Assembly: GCF_000783395.1 (NCBI RefSeq)
Contig: NZ_JSFK01000031.1
Coordinates: 78,753-142,752, forward strand
DNA: 64,000 nucleotides
From: Pseudomonas chlororaphis
GTDB taxonomy: Bacteria > Pseudomonadota > Gammaproteobacteria > Pseudomonadales > Pseudomonadaceae
Direction: 5' to 3'
Numbering within the stretch: the stretch's first letter is position 1; each line of letters starts with the position of its first letter. Shown here in pieces: positions 16,991 to 25,864 of this stretch. The position numbers and the translations under genes are program-made. The notes under the pieces were generated by a model. The model did no database searches, was not told the DNA's origin, and was given only the letters and a program-made list of their open reading frames with translations.

Positions 16991-19465
16991 GTGGCGCAAC
17001 ACACCCCCGATCTTCCTCCCGAACTTCGCCCCTTGGCCGAGATGACTTGGTTCAAACGCTTGGCGGCACGCTTCTTCGGCCACGGTTTAACGCGTTTGCG
17101 CGCGCAGCACCGTGCATCGTGGTTGCACGGTCAGGCCGACGGTTTCCGCAGCGGGCATACCGCTGGCGTCGAATATGGCTTCAAGGAAGGCAAGCTTGAG
17201 GGGCTGGAAGAAGGCCGTCAGGTGCTGCTGATCCGTGACAGCCGCAACACTGAGCATCGCCCGCCCAACGTCGATAACCATTTGTTTGACGATTGGCGTC
17301 TGCCGCTGACGGCCGAGTTGAAGAAGCGCATGAAGGCCGATGTCGCTCGTTTGCTGCCGGAGCACGCTCAACCGAGCGCCGCGCAGTGGAAGATGATTTT
17401 CAGCGAAACCCCGTCAACCTCAGTGGTAGCTGGCGCAGGCGCAGGCAAATCGACCACGCTGGTGCTGCGCATCCTCTTGCTCAACCACTATCTGGGCTTT
17501 GAGCTGGATTCGATGACCGTGGTGACCTTCACCCGCGAGTCGCGCAAGGATTTCATCAACAAATTGATTGAGCTGTTCGCGCTCTGGGGGCAGGTGCTGA
17601 ACCTGCGCCAGGCACGCGAGCTGGTGCGCACCTTCCACTCGCGCATTTTGCCGATGGTGCGCAGCTTGCCGGGTTTCGAACGTCTGCAGGCCTTTGAAAA
17701 CCTCAGTCACCGCGCACAAGGTGATGAGCAGGAGGTCGACAGTAACCCGTTCGACCTGCGTATCAACGATGCACAACGTCAGCAACTCAACGCCTGTTAT
17801 CACCGCTTGTTCAATGACGACGAGCGTTTCCGTCAGTTGATTCAGCCACTGTCACGCGCCGGTTTGCAACTCAAGGAGCTGGAGCGTGATCACCCCGACG
17901 TGCAAAAGCGCGTCGCGGTGACGGAATTGGCTTCCCGTCGCGACGAAGAACTGTGCGATGCCATCGAAGATCTGTGGTTCCGCGCCGGCGCCTGGCCGAT
18001 CAAAGGCATCGAGCCTAACCGGCAGAGTTTCGATATCAACGGGGCAAAATTTCATTGCCATGGTTACATTCCGAGCCTGGATGCCTGGGTGGTGCTCGGC
18101 TTCGATCCGCGGGAAAACCCGCAAACCAGCCGGCCAAATGCCAAGCTCAGCGTGCGCGCAGAGTGGGCAGTAAAGCGCACCCTGTTTCAAGCTTTCTGTC
18201 GTAAGCCTTTGATTTGGCTGGATAGTTATGAATCATCAAGACGTGTTCTAGCAACATTGGCGGGCGATGCCAGCGCCGGACCGGGCTTTGATTACAAGGT
18301 AAAAGGTGAATTGGCCTCCGCGCCGTTGCTCGACTGCTTCGTGGCAGCGGCAGGCTTCATCGAGAACCTCGGCCTGGACGTGCCAGACGCGGTCGGTCGC
18401 ATGAGTTTCGCCAAAGACGATCCGGACCGGTTTTTCTTTGAAGCGCTGAGTCTGTTCTGGCGGGCTTTTGAAGATCACCTGCTGGATCAGAAACCGCCGA
18501 TCATGACCTACAACCGGATGTTCGCGCTGTTCAGCGAGCATTCGCCGGAAAACCTCAAGCTGTTGAGCGATGAGTTGCTACGGCCGCTGTCGCACCTGAT
18601 GATCGATGAGTTTCAGGACGTATCACCGCAGATCGTTTCGTGGATTCGCGCCAGCCTCACGGAAATCCGCAGCCGAGGCCCGGCCATGCACGTCGGGCGG
18701 GGCGCGCAGCGTTCGTCGCTGTTGTGCGTCGGTGATGACTGGCAGTCGATTTACGGCTGGCGCGGCAGTTCGCCGAGTTACTTCATGGCGTTCGACAAGG
18801 AGTTCCCGTCGCCGAGCACCACGCGGGTGATGCTCAGTGACAACTACCGCAGTCACCAGCACATCATCGATGCCGCTGAACATATCGTCCGCGCTGCGCC
18901 AGCAATCCCCGGCAAAAAAGCCAAGGCCAGCGGTGCGCCCAAACCGTTGCAACCGGTCAACGTGCTGGAGCGCGACGATCAGGCTTTGGGACAGCGCCTC
19001 GCCGAGCACTACCGTCAAGGTCATTCGATCTTGATGCTTTATCGAAAAAGTAGCGATAAGTCATTGATTGAAGAGCATATTCAGTCAGTAGTTAATGTTG
19101 ATTCGAGCTTGCCATACGAAGCGCGGCGTCTCAAACAGCTGACCTATCACAGCGCCAAAGGCTTGCAGGCCGACGCGGTGTTTCTGCTCGGCGATTGTCA
19201 GCACCTGACCAGTTCGCCCTACAAGAACCAGGTCTATCGCATGGCAGGTTTGGGCAAGTCGGGCGACAGCGAGCCGTATGACAGCGCGCAAAAGGACGAG
19301 ATCCTGCGCCTGGCGTATGTCGGCATCACCCGTGCAGTCAGCCATTGCTACTGGTATGTCGAACCGCAGGAGGCGCAAGCGGTGAACATGCCCCGGGCGT
19401 CCGACCGAGTGGCCAAGGGCAAGCCGTTTTTCGTTGATCATCGAACGGCCAAGCAAAGCGCATAA
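16991..19465 (+). CDS. UvrD/Rep-type superfamily I DNA helicase
   Basis: The protein has 824 aa from a GTG at 16991 (MAQHTPDLPPELRPLAEMTWF). SF1A motifs appear in order: VVAGAGAGKST near 150 (Walker A), LMIDEFQDVSP near 540 (Walker B), GDDWQSIYGWRGS, LSDNYRS, YHSAKGLQADAVFLLGD and AYVGITRAVSHCYW. The N-terminal ~110 residues are an extra region with regularly spaced glycines (GQADGFRSGHTAGVEYGFKE), a pattern that may be helical. The family unwinds 3'-to-5' in repair or removes bound proteins from DNA. It resembles HelD (helicase IV) in having an N-terminal extension, but I cannot assign it to a named gene. It ends at a strong terminator. Confidence 0.88.
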   Translation: MAQHTPDLPPELRPLAEMTWFKRLAARFFGHGLTRLRAQHRASWLHGQADGFRSGHTAGVEYGFKEGKLEGLEEGRQVLLIRDSRNTEHRPPNVDNHLFDDWRLPLTAELKKRMKADVARLLPEHAQPSAAQWKMIFSETPSTSVVAGAGAGKSTTLVLRILLLNHYLGFELDSMTVVTFTRESRKDFINKLIELFALWGQVLNLRQARELVRTFHSRILPMVRSLPGFERLQAFENLSHRAQGDEQEVDSNPFDLRINDAQRQQLNACYHRLFNDDERFRQLIQPLSRAGLQLKELERDHPDVQKRVAVTELASRRDEELCDAIEDLWFRAGAWPIKGIEPNRQSFDINGAKFHCHGYIPSLDAWVVLGFDPRENPQTSRPNAKLSVRAEWAVKRTLFQAFCRKPLIWLDSYESSRRVLATLAGDASAGPGFDYKVKGELASAPLLDCFVAAAGFIENLGLDVPDAVGRMSFAKDDPDRFFFEALSLFWRAFEDHLLDQKPPIMTYNRMFALFSEHSPENLKLLSDELLRPLSHLMIDEFQDVSPQIVSWIRASLTEIRSRGPAMHVGRGAQRSSLLCVGDDWQSIYGWRGSSPSYFMAFDKEFPSPSTTRVMLSDNYRSHQHIIDAAEHIVRAAPAIPGKKAKASGAPKPLQPVNVLERDDQALGQRLAEHYRQGHSILMLYRKSSDKSLIEEHIQSVVNVDSSLPYEARRLKQLTYHSAKGLQADAVFLLGDCQHLTSSPYKNQVYRMAGLGKSGDSEPYDSAQKDEILRLAYVGITRAVSHCYWYVEPQEAQAVNMPRASDRVAKGKPFFVDHRTAKQSA

Positions 19466-19470
19466 GCCAC

Positions 19471-19500
19471 AAAAAAGCCCACATCGCTGTGGGCTTTTTT
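19471..19500 (+). terminator. Rho-independent terminator after the helicase gene
   Basis: AAAAAAGCCCACA (19471-19483) and TGTGGGCTTTTTT (19488-19500) pair perfectly around a 4-base loop. The symmetrical A/T runs allow it to serve the convergent DUF1652 gene too. Confidence 0.93.
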
Positions 19501-19516
19501 GTTTTAAATCATAAGC

Positions 19517-19789
19517 TTACGCATAACTCCTGAGAGACTCCGGAGGTACGAAGGCTTCAAGCTCATCCTCCACAGCCTCGATAATTCGTTCGACATCCGC
19601 TGCATTCATCACCGTCGCACACGGGATGCCAGCGATGGCGATCATGGTTTCGCCACTGGCACGATCGAACAGACGGGCAATCATGCTGCCCGGCGCATCC
19701 ATCGTCGCCTCGAAACCCATGGGGTGAAAATGCCAGCGCATCAACTGGCATGCGTTGGGAAAGGTGACTTTGCTTGACCCTTTATTCAT
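19517..19789 (-). CDS. DUF1652 family protein
   Basis: The protein has 90 aa with the typical DUF1652 block ACQLMRWHFHPMGFEA near the start, GSMIARLFD and the IAGIPC segment, ending in an acidic helix. The family is almost confined to Pseudomonas and has no known function. It is a single convergent gene behind the shared terminator at 19471-19500. Confidence 0.85.
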   Translation of the reverse strand: MNKGSSKVTFPNACQLMRWHFHPMGFEATMDAPGSMIARLFDRASGETMIAIAGIPCATVMNAADVERIIEAVEDELEAFVPPESLRSYA

Positions 19790-20052
19790 GTGTTGCCCGC
19801 CTTCTTCATCGAGCGCTTCCGTTTGCTCATGTTAGGTGGGAAGAGCCTTCATTGGCTCAACCGGTGACTGACGTTAAAAGTAGCATCTGCATGTGAAATT
19901 CCTGTGAGATTTTTCAGTTCATTTTGCGATTGCTTCGCATTTTTTGATGTAAGTCACGGCCTACGCAGTCATCGCCAAAAGGCCACTACGGATTAGTCAT
20001 TGAAGCGCGTGCCGAACTTGGGCAAGCTCGATTCTTTTTCACCGAGCCCTTT

Positions 20053-20868
20053 ATGCACGCCGACGATGACGGCCCAGAACAGACCCAGGCCACGGCGGCC
20101 ACGGTCATGCGCTATCACCTGAGCTGGAAGCACCGCGACCTCGACAGCGTCATGGCGCTGTACCACCCGGACATCCAGTACAACGATTTCTTCCAGAACC
20201 GCGTGCTCGGTCTCGATGAGTTGCGTGAATACGTGCGCGTGAGCATGCCGCGCGAATCCGACGAAGCGCTCGAGCATTGCGACCGCATTCGCGTCGATGG
20301 CAACACCGCGTTCATCCAATATGAAGTGACGCTGCGCGGTGGTGAAGGGTTGGTGTCGTTTCGTTCCAGCGAAGCGATCACGGTCAGGGAAGGCCTGATC
20401 TGGCGCGTCAATGAATACGCTTCATTGGTGCGCGCGCAGTCCGCCAGCACAACGGTACCTAGTCAGCGCCCGGCGGCCAGCCGCCTGGGCCTGTCGCCGC
20501 GCCAGTTGAGCTTTATGGCCGAAGACCTGCAGCAGTATTTCGAAAAGCAGCAGCCGTACCTCGATCCCGAACTTGATTTGCAGCGGGTGGCGAAGGAGTG
20601 CGGGTACAGCCGCAATCAGATTTCCTATCTGCTCAATCAGGTGCTCGGGCAAAGTTTCTATCGCTACGTCAATCAGGCGCGCCTGCAACATCTGCTGCGC
20701 TCGCTCGACAACGCCACGCCACCGCTGCGCATCGATGAGCTGGCCTTCGCCGCCGGTTTCAATTCGTTGTCGGCGTTCTACAGCTGTTTCCGCCAGCACA
20801 CCGGCCAGTCGCCCAAGGCTTACGCGAAACAAATTTCTTTGCGGGCACGCGCGCAAGACATCGACTGA
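20053..20868 (+). CDS. AraC-family regulator with SnoaL-like N-terminal domain
   Basis: The protein has 271 aa. Residues ~10-125 resemble a SnoaL/NTF2-like fold (VMRYHLSWKHRDLDSVMALYHPDIQY, later DRIRVDGNTAFIQYEVTL). Residues ~165-265 are the double helix-turn-helix of AraC proteins (LQRVAKECGYSRNQISYLLNQVLGQSFYRYVNQARL and IDELAFAAGFNSLSAFYSCFRQHTGQSP). An NTF2-like sensor is a less usual partner for an AraC DNA-binding domain. The ATG at 20053 has no strong ribosome-binding site, so the start is uncertain. It lies 52 bases before an oxidase/transport operon on the same strand and probably controls it. Confidence 0.82.
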   Translation: MHADDDGPEQTQATAATVMRYHLSWKHRDLDSVMALYHPDIQYNDFFQNRVLGLDELREYVRVSMPRESDEALEHCDRIRVDGNTAFIQYEVTLRGGEGLVSFRSSEAITVREGLIWRVNEYASLVRAQSASTTVPSQRPAASRLGLSPRQLSFMAEDLQQYFEKQQPYLDPELDLQRVAKECGYSRNQISYLLNQVLGQSFYRYVNQARLQHLLRSLDNATPPLRIDELAFAAGFNSLSAFYSCFRQHTGQSPKAYAKQISLRARAQDID

Positions 20869-20920
20869 GCACAGCCACTAGGATCGACGCCATCGAAGGT
20901 TTTCAGTGGCGGAGTCTTGC

Positions 20921-22327
20921 ATGCCGGCGTGGCGCACTATCAGTTTGTGGATGGATCAACTCGATGAGCCGCTGACCGCGCGGCCCGAGCTTGAGCGAGA
21001 TCTGGACGTCGACGTGGCGATCATCGGCGCGGGCTACACCGGGCTGTGGACCGCGTACTACCTGAAGAAACTGGCACCGGGCCTCGACATTGCGATTGTC
21101 GAAGCACAGACCGCCGGTTTCGGTGCTTCCGGGCGCAATGGCGGCTGGCTGATGGGCAACCTGCTCGGCGAGGATCGCTTGCTGGCCGGGCTGTCGCCAG
21201 AGCAGCGCCGCGCGTCCTTCGATCTGCTGCACAGCATTCCCGATGAAGTGGAAATCGTCCTCGAACGTGAAGGCATCGATTGCGATTACCGCAAGGGCGG
21301 CGTGCTGTATTGCGCGGCGCGCTATCCAGAGCAGGAAGCCACGCTGCGTGAATATCTGGCCAAGCTGCACGCCCAGGGCCTGACCGACGACGATTACCGC
21401 TGGCTCAGCCCCGAGCAACTGGCGCAGCAGATCCGTGTGGCCAAGCCTTATGGCGGGATTTACGCGCCACACGTGGCAACCATCCACCCGGCGAAACTGG
21501 TGCGCGGTCTGGCGCGCACCGTGCAGAACATGGGCGTAAAGATCTACGAAAACAGCCCGGTCACGCAGTGGCAGTCGGGCAGCTTGCGCACCGCCAAAGC
21601 CAGCGTGCGCAGTCGCTGGATCGTGCCGGCCGTCGAAGGTTACTCGGTGACCTTGCCGCCGCTGGGCCGCTATCAACTGCCGGTGCAAAGCCTGATTGTC
21701 GCCACCGAGCCGTTGTCGGCGGCGACCTGGGACGAAATCGGCCTCAATCGTGGCCAAGCCTTCAGCGAGTTCAGCCGCCAGGTCACCTACGGCCAGCGCA
21801 GTGCCGACAACCGCCTGATCTTCGGCGCCCGTGGCGGTTACCAGTTCGCCGGCAAGTTGCGCCACAACTTCGATCTAACCCGCGATGAGGTCGAGCTGCG
21901 CCGTTATCTGTTCGGCGAACTGTTCCCGCAACTGAAAAACGTGCAGATCACCCACGCCTGGGGCGGCAACCTCGGCATGTCCCGTCATTTCAAGCCACAC
22001 ATGCTCTGCGATCGCGCCAACGGCATCGCGCTGTCCGGCGGTTATGGCGGGGAGGGCGTCGGTGCGAGCAATCTCGGCGGTCGCACCCTGGCCGATCTGA
22101 TTCTTGAGCGCGACACCGAGCTGGTTCGCCAGCCATGGGTGCTGCCGGACGGCGGTATTCATGCACTGCGCGCCTGGGAGCCGGAGCCGTGTCGCTGGCT
22201 CGGTTACAACGCGATCATCAAAAGCTTCGTCCACGAAGACCAGACCCTGGCCAACCCGGCGACCGCGCCATGGCGGCGCAAACTCGCCAGCCAAGTCGCG
22301 GGCTTCATGGAAGGTTTCATGCATTGA
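20921..22327 (+). CDS. FAD-dependent amine/amino-acid oxidase (DAO family, PuuB-like)
   Basis: The protein has 468 aa from the ATG at 20921, chosen for its GGAG 8 bases upstream over a GTG 15 bases earlier. The Rossmann FAD site is DVDVAIIGAGYTGLWTAYYL (residues ~25-45), followed by the GASGRNGGW flavin-contact motif typical of gamma-glutamylputrescine oxidases and related DAO enzymes. The C-terminal LSGGYGGEGVGASNLGGR closes the FAD site. It probably oxidises a polyamine or similar amine. The downstream cupin and polyamine-type binding protein support this role, although the exact substrate is open. Confidence 0.85.
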   Translation: MPAWRTISLWMDQLDEPLTARPELERDLDVDVAIIGAGYTGLWTAYYLKKLAPGLDIAIVEAQTAGFGASGRNGGWLMGNLLGEDRLLAGLSPEQRRASFDLLHSIPDEVEIVLEREGIDCDYRKGGVLYCAARYPEQEATLREYLAKLHAQGLTDDDYRWLSPEQLAQQIRVAKPYGGIYAPHVATIHPAKLVRGLARTVQNMGVKIYENSPVTQWQSGSLRTAKASVRSRWIVPAVEGYSVTLPPLGRYQLPVQSLIVATEPLSAATWDEIGLNRGQAFSEFSRQVTYGQRSADNRLIFGARGGYQFAGKLRHNFDLTRDEVELRRYLFGELFPQLKNVQITHAWGGNLGMSRHFKPHMLCDRANGIALSGGYGGEGVGASNLGGRTLADLILERDTELVRQPWVLPDGGIHALRAWEPEPCRWLGYNAIIKSFVHEDQTLANPATAPWRRKLASQVAGFMEGFMH

Positions 22328-22368
22328 GCGTCGAATTAATTCAAGAAAGCCCACAGACAGGTCAGACC

Positions 22369-22713
22369 ATGAGCATTACCCAGTTCAAAAACACCGCAAC
22401 CCTGCCACTCGATGAATCCAGCCCGGTGGCCGTACCCCTCGGCGAACCGGTGGCGATTGCTTCGACCACCAGCGTCGAGCGCGACGACGGCGTCGAAACC
22501 GGCGTCTGGGAATGCACTCCGGGCCGCTGGCGCCGGCAGATCACCGCGCAAGAGTTCTGCCATTTCATTTCCGGGCGTTGCACGTTCACCCCCGACGGTG
22601 GCGGCGAAACCCTGCATATACAAGGTGGCGACGCACTGATGTTGCCGGCCAACACGCTCGGTATCTGGGATATCCAGGAAACCGTGCGCAAGAGCTACGT
22701 GCTGATTTTCTGA
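22369..22713 (+). CDS. Cupin-domain protein (cupin_3/DUF861 type)
   Basis: The protein has 114 aa from the ATG at 22369 (MSITQFKNTATLPLDES). The single cupin fold shows ETGVWECTPGRWRR and EFCHFISGRCTFTPDGGG, followed by GDALMLPANTLGIWDI. The family is frequent in amine and sugar catabolic operons, where small cupins act as isomerases, hydrolases or binding proteins. It lies 41 bases after the oxidase gene and 59 before the binding-protein gene, so it belongs to the same operon. No reaction can be assigned. Confidence 0.82.
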   Translation: MSITQFKNTATLPLDESSPVAVPLGEPVAIASTTSVERDDGVETGVWECTPGRWRRQITAQEFCHFISGRCTFTPDGGGETLHIQGGDALMLPANTLGIWDIQETVRKSYVLIF

Positions 22714-22772
22714 TTGTTTGATCCTTTTGATTGCCTGCCAACAAAAAAGAAAACCCACACAGGAATCGATCC

Positions 22773-23858
22773 ATGATCCGCAAGACCCTCGCTCTGGCAC
22801 CGCTGATGCTCGCCGTTTCCCTTGCTCAGGCAGCGGAAACGGTCAAGGTTTACAACTGGTCCGACTACATCGCACCGGACACCACCAAAAATTTCCAGAA
22901 AGAGACGGGCGTGGGTGTCACCTATGACGTCTACGACAGCAACGAAACCCTCGACGGCAAGTTGATGACCGGCAAATCCGGTTACGACGTGGTGTTTCCG
23001 TCCAACCACTTCATGGCCCGGCAGATTCAGGGCGGGGCGCTGAAGAAACTCGACAAGAGTCAGCTGCCGAACTGGAAGAACCTCAATCCGGTGCTGCTCA
23101 AAGCGCTGCAGACCAACGACCCGAACAACGAGCACGGCTTTCCGTACCTGTGGGGCAGCACCGGCATCGGCTACAACATCGCCAAGGTCAAAGCCGTGCT
23201 GGGTGACGATGCGCCCGTGGACTCCTGGGACCTGATCTTCAAGCCCGAATACATGGAAAAGCTGCAGAAGTGCGGCGTAGCGATCCTCGACAACGGCCCG
23301 GAATTGCTGCCGGCAGCGCTCAACTACCTGGGCCTGCCGCACCACAGCAAAAATCCCGAGGACTATAAAAAGGCCGAAGCACTGCTGATGAAAGTCCGGC
23401 CATACGTCAGCTACTTCCACTCCTCGAAATACACCAGCGACCTGGCCAACGGCGATATCTGCGTGGCGGTCGGCTTCTCCGGCGACATCCTGCAAGCCGA
23501 GAACCGCGCCAAGGAAGCAAAAAATGGCGTCGACATCGGTTATGCGATTCCCAAGGAAGGCGCAGCCATCTGGTTCGACATGGTCGCCATGCCCGTGGAT
23601 GCACCGGACGAAAAGGCCGGTTACGCCTTCATGAACTACCTGCTGCGTCCGGACGTGATGGCCGGTATCAGTAACTATGTGCATTACGCCAATGGCAACG
23701 AGCAGGCGGACGGCCTGATCGACCCGGCCATCAAGAACGACACCAAGGTGTATCCGAGTCCGGAAATGATGGGCAAGCTGTTTGCGCTGGAGGCGATGCC
23801 GTTGAACATTGACCGGATCCGCACGCGGGTATGGAACAAGATCCGGACGGGTAGCTAA
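22773..23858 (+). CDS. Periplasmic polyamine-type substrate-binding protein (PotF/SpuD-like)
   Basis: The protein has 361 aa from the ATG at 22773 with a signal peptide (MIRKTLALAPLMLAVSLAQA, cleaved before AETVKVYNW). VKVYNWSDYIAPDTTKNF and SGYDVVFPSNHFMARQIQGG are typical of PotD/PotF proteins, as are the tryptophan and aromatic residues (YLWGSTGIGYN) that line the polyamine pocket. No permease or ATPase genes follow, so it must use an ABC transporter encoded elsewhere or act as an orphan receptor. Its position after the oxidase and cupin genes indicates uptake of the amine they degrade. Confidence 0.88.
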   Translation: MIRKTLALAPLMLAVSLAQAAETVKVYNWSDYIAPDTTKNFQKETGVGVTYDVYDSNETLDGKLMTGKSGYDVVFPSNHFMARQIQGGALKKLDKSQLPNWKNLNPVLLKALQTNDPNNEHGFPYLWGSTGIGYNIAKVKAVLGDDAPVDSWDLIFKPEYMEKLQKCGVAILDNGPELLPAALNYLGLPHHSKNPEDYKKAEALLMKVRPYVSYFHSSKYTSDLANGDICVAVGFSGDILQAENRAKEAKNGVDIGYAIPKEGAAIWFDMVAMPVDAPDEKAGYAFMNYLLRPDVMAGISNYVHYANGNEQADGLIDPAIKNDTKVYPSPEMMGKLFALEAMPLNIDRIRTRVWNKIRTGS

Positions 23859-23882
23859 TTACTCAGGCATGCACAAATCCAC

Positions 23883-23972
23883 TGTGGGAGCGAGCCTGCT
23901 CGCGAAAGCGGTCGGTCATTCAACATCAATGTTGTCTGACCCGACGCCTTCGCGAGCAGGCTCGCTCCCACA
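23883..23972. repeat. REP pair (REPIN), GTGGGAGCGAGC family
   Basis: Two inverted 24-bp copies at 23883-23906 and 23949-23972 flank a spacer that itself holds the inverted CAACAT/ATGTTG. The unit sits 24 bases after the binding-protein gene. Such units are spread by RAYT transposases acting in trans. None is encoded in this window. Confidence 0.9.
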
Positions 23973-24253
23973 TTGTCTTTCAGCGCTTAACTGGTTGATA
24001 TCAATACACTGGCATCGCACTAATAAAGTGCAGAAAAGTGAGACGCGCCTAACAAAAAACAACTTACCCATATTTAATATTTAAATAGAAAATCGTCAGA
24101 CAATTAGGCAAAAGCTTCGCAACTAAAACATTCTTCCACCTCCGCACGCTTTGTTTACGGCAGTTTTACGAAACAGCCCGATTTGATCTCAAAAAAATCC
24201 TTTACGGCAGATTTCAAATTGTGTCAGGTTTCTTACGCCTTCATTGGGCGAGT

Positions 24254-24319
24254 GATAGGACGATCTCGCCAGAGAGAGTCCTATCGGACAAAAACTGTTC
24301 CATTGCTAAACAAGGAAGT
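24254..24319 (+). promoter_or_regulatory. aprA leader: 32-nt hairpin and Rsm-type site over the ribosome-binding site
   Basis: The leader holds GATAGGAC (24254-24261) paired with GTCCTATC (24278-24285), then an internal GA/GA loop (24262-24263 and 24276-24277) and TCTC/GAGA closing a GCCA tetraloop. ACAAGGAAGT at 24310-24319 overlaps the Shine-Dalgarno and matches the RsmA/CsrA consensus ACANGGANGU. aprA of fluorescent pseudomonads is known to be under Gac/Rsm post-transcriptional control, so the site is likely functional. The hairpin could present a second GGA or set mRNA stability. The sequence from 23990 to 24250 is AT-rich and must contain the promoter. Confidence 0.6.
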
Positions 24320-24325
24320 GTGTTT

Positions 24326-25771
24326 ATGTCGAAAGTTAAAACGAATGCTATTGATACCGCCGAACAGGCTTTCCAGCTGTCAGCCTTCAGCTCGGCGTAC
24401 AACCAGATCAATAGCTTCAGCCATCAATACGATCGTGGCGGCAACCTCACGGTCAATGGCAAACCCTCCTTCTCCGTCGACCAGGCCGCAACCCAGTTGC
24501 TGCGCGACGGCGCTGCCTACCAGGACAAGGACGGCAGCGGCAAGATCGAACTCACCTATACGTTCCTGACTTCGGCATCGTCCAGCACGATGAACAAGCA
24601 CGGGATCACTGGGTTCAGTCAGTTCAGTGCGCAACAACAAGCCCAGGCCAAGCTCGCCATGCAATCCTGGGCTGACGTGGCCAACGTGACCTTCACCGAG
24701 AAAGCCTCGGGCGGTGACGGCCACATGACCTTCGGTAACTACAGCGGTGGCCAGGATGGTGCTGCAGCGTTCGCTTATCTGCCAGGCACCGGCGCCGGTT
24801 ATGACGGCACTTCGTGGTACCTGATCAACAGTGGCTACACGCAGAACAAGAATCCGGATCTGAACAACTACGGTCGTCAGACCCTGACTCACGAAATCGG
24901 CCACAGCCTGGGCCTTGCTCACCCTGGCGACTACAACGCCGGTAATGGCAACCCGACCTACAACGACGCGTCCTACGGGCAAGACACCCGCGGCTACAGC
25001 GTCATGAGCTACTGGAGCGAAAGCAACACCAATCAGAACTTCAGCAAGGGCGGGGTCGAAGCGTATTCGTCCGGCCCACTGATGGACGATATCGCGGCCA
25101 TCCAGAAACTCTACGGTGCCAACACCACCACCCGTACCGGTGACACCACCTACGGCTTCAACTCCAACACCGGTCGCGACTTCCTCAGCGCTTCGTCGTC
25201 GAGTGACAAGGTGGTGTTTTCGGTGTGGGACGCGGGCGGCAAGGACACTCTGGACTTCTCGGGCTTCACCCAGAACCAGAAGATCAACCTCAAAGACGCC
25301 TCGTTCTCCGACGTTGGCGGCATGGTGGGCAACGTGTCCATCGCCAAAGGCGCGATCATCGAAAACGCCATTGGCGGTTCGGGTAACGATCTGCTGATCG
25401 GCAACAGCGTGGCCAACGAGCTCAAGGGCGGTGCCGGCAACGACATCCTCTGGGGTGGCGGTGGTGCTGACAAGCTGTGGGGCGGTGCCGGTTCGGACAC
25501 GTTTGTGTTCGCTGCCAGCTCTGACTCCAAGCCAGGTGCGATCGATCAGATCCTCGATTTCGTCAGCGGTCTGGACAAAATCGACCTGACCGGTATCACC
25601 AACGGTTCTGGCCTGCACTTCGTCAGCAGCTTCACCGGTTCTGCCGGTGACGCAATCCTGACGTCGTCGGGCGGCAACAGCTTGCTGTCGGTGGACTTCT
25701 CCGGGCACGGCGTGGCGGACTTCCAGGTCAGCACCGTTGGCCAGGCAGCGACCAGCGACATCGTCGCGTGA
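24326..25771 (+). CDS. aprA: Secreted alkaline metalloprotease (serralysin, RTX)
   Basis: The protein has 481 aa from the ATG at 24326, after AAGGAAG. The zinc site is HEIGHSLGLAH, with H189, E190, H193 and H199, and the Met-turn is SVMSYWSE. Residues ~350-410 carry calcium-binding RTX nonapeptides (GGSGNDLLIG, GGAGNDILWG, GGAGSDTFVF). There is no N-terminal signal peptide. Secretion relies on the C-terminal type I signal, which ends in DIVA. It is the AprX/AprA protease of P. fluorescens, degrading casein and host proteins outside the cell. The genes for its inhibitor and for the AprDEF exporter follow. A hairpin after the stop may keep aprA mRNA levels above those of the exporter. Confidence 0.96.
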   Translation: MSKVKTNAIDTAEQAFQLSAFSSAYNQINSFSHQYDRGGNLTVNGKPSFSVDQAATQLLRDGAAYQDKDGSGKIELTYTFLTSASSSTMNKHGITGFSQFSAQQQAQAKLAMQSWADVANVTFTEKASGGDGHMTFGNYSGGQDGAAAFAYLPGTGAGYDGTSWYLINSGYTQNKNPDLNNYGRQTLTHEIGHSLGLAHPGDYNAGNGNPTYNDASYGQDTRGYSVMSYWSESNTNQNFSKGGVEAYSSGPLMDDIAAIQKLYGANTTTRTGDTTYGFNSNTGRDFLSASSSSDKVVFSVWDAGGKDTLDFSGFTQNQKINLKDASFSDVGGMVGNVSIAKGAIIENAIGGSGNDLLIGNSVANELKGGAGNDILWGGGGADKLWGGAGSDTFVFAASSDSKPGAIDQILDFVSGLDKIDLTGITNGSGLHFVSSFTGSAGDAILTSSGGNSLLSVDFSGHGVADFQVSTVGQAATSDIVA

Positions 25772-25781
25772 TGTAGAAGTG

Positions 25782-25808
25782 GAAAGCGGCGTGTGATGCG
25801 CCGCTTTC
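25782..25808 (+). terminator. Hairpin between aprA and inh
   Basis: GAAAGCGGCG (25782-25791) pairs with CGCCGCTTTC (25799-25808), and flanking bases extend the stem (AGTG with CACT). No T-run follows, so it probably acts as an attenuator or mRNA 3'-end stabiliser. Confidence 0.6.
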
Positions 25809-25864
25809 TCCACTTGCATCGTGTTGCTCTGTAAGCAAGGCTACACGCCGGAGCTAATATTCCT

